NCBI RefSeq assembly: GCF_900107485.1
Contig: NZ_FNQE01000009.1
Span: 31,453-95,452 of the forward strand
Direction of reading: 5' to 3'
Origin: Proteiniborus ethanoligenes
GTDB taxonomy: Bacteria > Bacillota > Clostridia > Tissierellales > Proteiniboraceae
Length of the DNA stretch: 64,000 bases
A program made the translations under genes and the position numbers. Shown piece after piece: positions 62,727-64,000 of the stretch (position 1 is its first letter; the number at the start of each line of letters is the position of its first letter). The notes under the pieces were generated by a model, which was given only the letters and a program-made list of their open reading frames with translations, did no database searches and was not told the origin of the DNA.

Positions 62727-63296
62727 TTAGTTGTTTTTTTCTACACCATAAAGTATTGGCGGGTTATTGATTTGGTTAATAAACTCAAATTTCAATATAT
62801 TAAATTTTTTTTGATCTAATCTTGAAAAAGTTTTTTTAATATATTCGTCCTCTATTTTTCCATCTCTATGACCTGGATATGTAGTTACTAATAAAAGTCC
62901 GTTTTCTTTAAGTAATTCCAAGCTTTTCTCTAATGCAGCAATTGTGGTTTCTGCTTTAGTATTAATTTCATGATTGCCTCCAGGTAAATATCCTAAATTA
63001 AAGATAATAAAATCTACTTTTTCTAATATGTATTTGTCCATGCTTTCATGGCTATCTTTTATCAAAATTACTCTTTCATAAACATGGTTTTGAACCAATT
63101 TTAATCTTGTGTTTTCAATTGCAGAATCTTGAATATCAAAGCCATATACTTTCCCATTGCCGCCAACTAGATTCGCAAGTAAAAGAGTATCATGTCCATT
63201 ACCTACAGTTGCATCAACTACAATGTTCCCTTTTTGAACTGTTTTTACCATTAGTTCTTTAGCTATTTTCGTAACATTATTAAAGTATTTGTACAC
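62727..63296 (-). CDS. mnmM: Class I SAM-dependent methyltransferase MnmM (YtqB)
   Basis: 189 residues. SAM-binding start 'VVDATVGNGHDTLLLANLVG', then 'VYGFDIQDSAIENTRLKL', 'DFIIFNLGYLPGGNHEINTK' and 'LLVTTYPGHRDGKIEDEY'. The NLGYLPGG and TYPGH motifs are typical of YtqB, recently assigned as MnmM, which makes mnm5U at tRNA wobble positions. GTG 63296 has SD 'aaggag'. It is downstream of the GNAT gene and upstream of oadA on the minus strand. Confidence 0.88.
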   Translation of the reverse strand: MYKYFNNVTKIAKELMVKTVQKGNIVVDATVGNGHDTLLLANLVGGNGKVYGFDIQDSAIENTRLKLVQNHVYERVILIKDSHESMDKYILEKVDFIIFNLGYLPGGNHEINTKAETTIAALEKSLELLKENGLLLVTTYPGHRDGKIEDEYIKKTFSRLDQKKFNILKFEFINQINNPPILYGVEKNN

Positions 63297-63309
63297 CCTG
63301 TCAGCTCCT

Positions 63310-63741
63310 TTATGGGCAACATTTCTTGCTTAAGAATTTTTCAATATTGCATACTAAAACAGTGTCTGATTTTTTATCTGTTTTTTCAAATACATCTTTA
63401 TTGAATTCTCTTTCTTCTCGAAAGCCTTTTTTAATAAAATATTGATTATTACCTAAAAAATATGCATTTTTAATACCATTAATCAAGCAGTAGTTTAATA
63501 CTGCTCTTAAAAGACCATCCCCTATCTTTTCGCCGGTCTTATTCTTGTCAATAACCAAAAAATTTATAACTGCATTGTCTTTTATAAAATAAAAGTTGCA
63601 CCCCCCAATTATATTATTATCCTCTTCTATTATATAAGATAAACTAGAGTTTTCAATGTTACAGTCTATATAGTTTTGTTTTAGGATATTTAACATCTCA
63701 TTATTATCTTTAGCATCCTTTGCCTTCCTAGCTATTAACAT
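63310..63741 (-). CDS. GNAT-family N-acetyltransferase-like protein
   Basis: 143 residues. A weakly conserved GNAT: beta strands 'SYIIEEDNNIIGGCNFYFI', 'INFLVIDKNKTGEKIGDGLL' (the CoA-loop with G-x-x-G-D-G in place of the common Q/RxxGxG/A) and 'NQYFIKKGFRE'. The substrate is unknown. Start ATG 63741 has a modest SD 'aaggt'; a TTG at 63765 is another choice, and a short upstream ORF at 63728-63778 overlaps it. Confidence 0.75.
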   Translation of the reverse strand: MLIARKAKDAKDNNEMLNILKQNYIDCNIENSSLSYIIEEDNNIIGGCNFYFIKDNAVINFLVIDKNKTGEKIGDGLLRAVLNYCLINGIKNAYFLGNNQYFIKKGFREEREFNKDVFEKTDKKSDTVLVCNIEKFLSKKCCP

Positions 63742-63778
63742 AATTACCTTGTATGATATAGTCAAGGACTAAAATCAT
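63728..63778 (-). CDS. Possible 16-codon leader ORF overlapping the GNAT start
   Basis: ATG 63778 is preceded by a strong SD 'ggaaggagag' on the minus strand and encodes MILVLDYIIQGNYVNS before a TAG at 63728-63730, just inside the GNAT gene. Such overlap would couple the two. It may be chance, as it has no similarity I can test. Confidence 0.3.
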   Translation of the reverse strand: MILVLDYIIQGNYVNS

Positions 63779-63879
63779 ACTCTCCTTCCTTATTTATTTT
63801 AATTATCCGCTATAATCAAATTAGACACTGTGGACTTTTTATAATTACCTATAGCTTGACTATTAGATGGAGTGTATTG

Positions 63880-63962
63880 CCACTGTCTTATTTAAATCAT
63901 TTATAGTTGGATAAGTTTTAAACTTTTATCTCCCGCAAGGCTATGAGAATAAGACTAGGTGG
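63880..63962. ncRNA. Possible structured RNA near the right edge
   Basis: CCAC-T-GTCTTATT (63880-63892) pairs with AATAAGAC-TA-GGTGG (63948-63962), enclosing ATAG/CTAT (63903-63906 with 63941-63944) and an inner GGATAA...TTATCTCC hairpin (63909-63933). Nested long-range pairing of this kind suggests a structured RNA or leader. The strand is not clear, I see no good promoter, and no known riboswitch or 6S family matches by eye. Confidence 0.3.
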
Positions 63963-63966
63963 ATCA

Positions 63967-64000
63967 AAACAGTTGTCAATTATTATAAAGGACGTGGTTC
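63967..64000 (+). other. Likely start region of a gene beyond the window
   Basis: The window ends in 'ttataaaggacgtggttc'. The AAAGGA sequence 12 bases before the end is a plausible Shine-Dalgarno for a gene whose ATG would lie just past base 64000. Nothing else can be said. Confidence 0.3.

Noticed and set aside
1..64000. CRISPR arrays, insertion sequences, prophage or tRNA genes
   Set aside because: I saw no repeat-spacer pattern, transposase, phage gene block or cloverleaf on reading both strands. The Xer-type recombinase stands alone and does not by itself indicate a mobile element.

Overview
The window is low-GC DNA whose gene order and products point to a spore-forming, strictly anaerobic member of the Firmicutes (class Clostridia). 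Evidence for this includes sporulation genes (spoVS, a SpoIIIE/FtsK translocase, the ylxY and ymxH genes), the IspH-ribosomal protein S1 fusion typical of Clostridia, ferredoxin-dependent oxidoreductases, and no respiratory genes. I cannot name the species. Nearly every gene has a recognisable Shine-Dalgarno sequence, and TTG and GTG starts are common. I saw no tRNA, rRNA, CRISPR array or insertion sequence.

Layout. (1) 1-25000, plus strand. The infB-rbfA-nrnA-truB-ribF-rpsO-pnp block is followed by the Bacillus-like series ylxY-mlpA-ymxH-dapG-tepA, then uppP, ftsK/spoIIIE, mnmH, pgsA, cinA, recA, rny, spoVS, a PHP phosphoesterase, a PadR regulator, an aminotransferase and the proline symporter putP. 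(2) 25200-33400, plus strand. A CBS-PAS sigma-54 activator precedes an eight-gene operon that encodes a multi-subunit amino-acid or amine dehydrogenase (2Fe-2S, FAD/NAD, 4Fe-4S, BFD-type and DadA-type subunits), a four-cluster ferredoxin, an aldehyde ferredoxin oxidoreductase (AFOR) and a MoaD/ThiS-like protein. (3) 33800-36080. A Xer-type recombinase with a dif-like 28-bp palindrome abutting its ribosome site, then a divergent LysM gene and lexA separated by three LexA boxes. (4) 36050-44830, minus strand. miaB, then mutS-mutL-miaA-hfq-ynbB. (5) 44900-60300, minus strand. An unknown protein, a MerR-type protein, three tandem M42 peptidases, cheR, ispH-rpsA, plsC, cmk, a membrane-anchored hypothetical, a YhiN-type flavoprotein, a histidine phosphatase, an RpiR regulator and a korDABC 2-oxoacid:ferredoxin oxidoreductase. 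(6) 60500-64000. An unknown zinc-ribbon-like protein, an OadA-type carboxyltransferase, MnmM, a GNAT protein and a possible structured RNA at the edge.

How the genes may work together. The most interesting unit is putP, the CBS-PAS-AAA-HTH activator and the operon behind a clear -24/-12 promoter (27177-27194). I infer a route in which proline is imported and oxidised by a flavin/Fe-S dehydrogenase to pyrroline-5-carboxylate. This opens to glutamate semialdehyde, an aldehyde that AFOR could oxidise to glutamate while reducing ferredoxin. The dehydrogenase subunits resemble archaeal dye-linked proline dehydrogenases and HcnABC. The link to AFOR and to proline is my inference and is testable. 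Three GTCA-N6-(T/G)GAC inverted repeats upstream of the promoter are candidate activator sites. The kor operon could then use 2-oxoglutarate made from glutamate.

Other points worth a second look are a probable non-canonical start codon and an attenuator-like leader for rny, a hairpin between the SD and the ATG of recA, a consensus sigma-H promoter for spoVS, and the dif-like site beside the recombinase.
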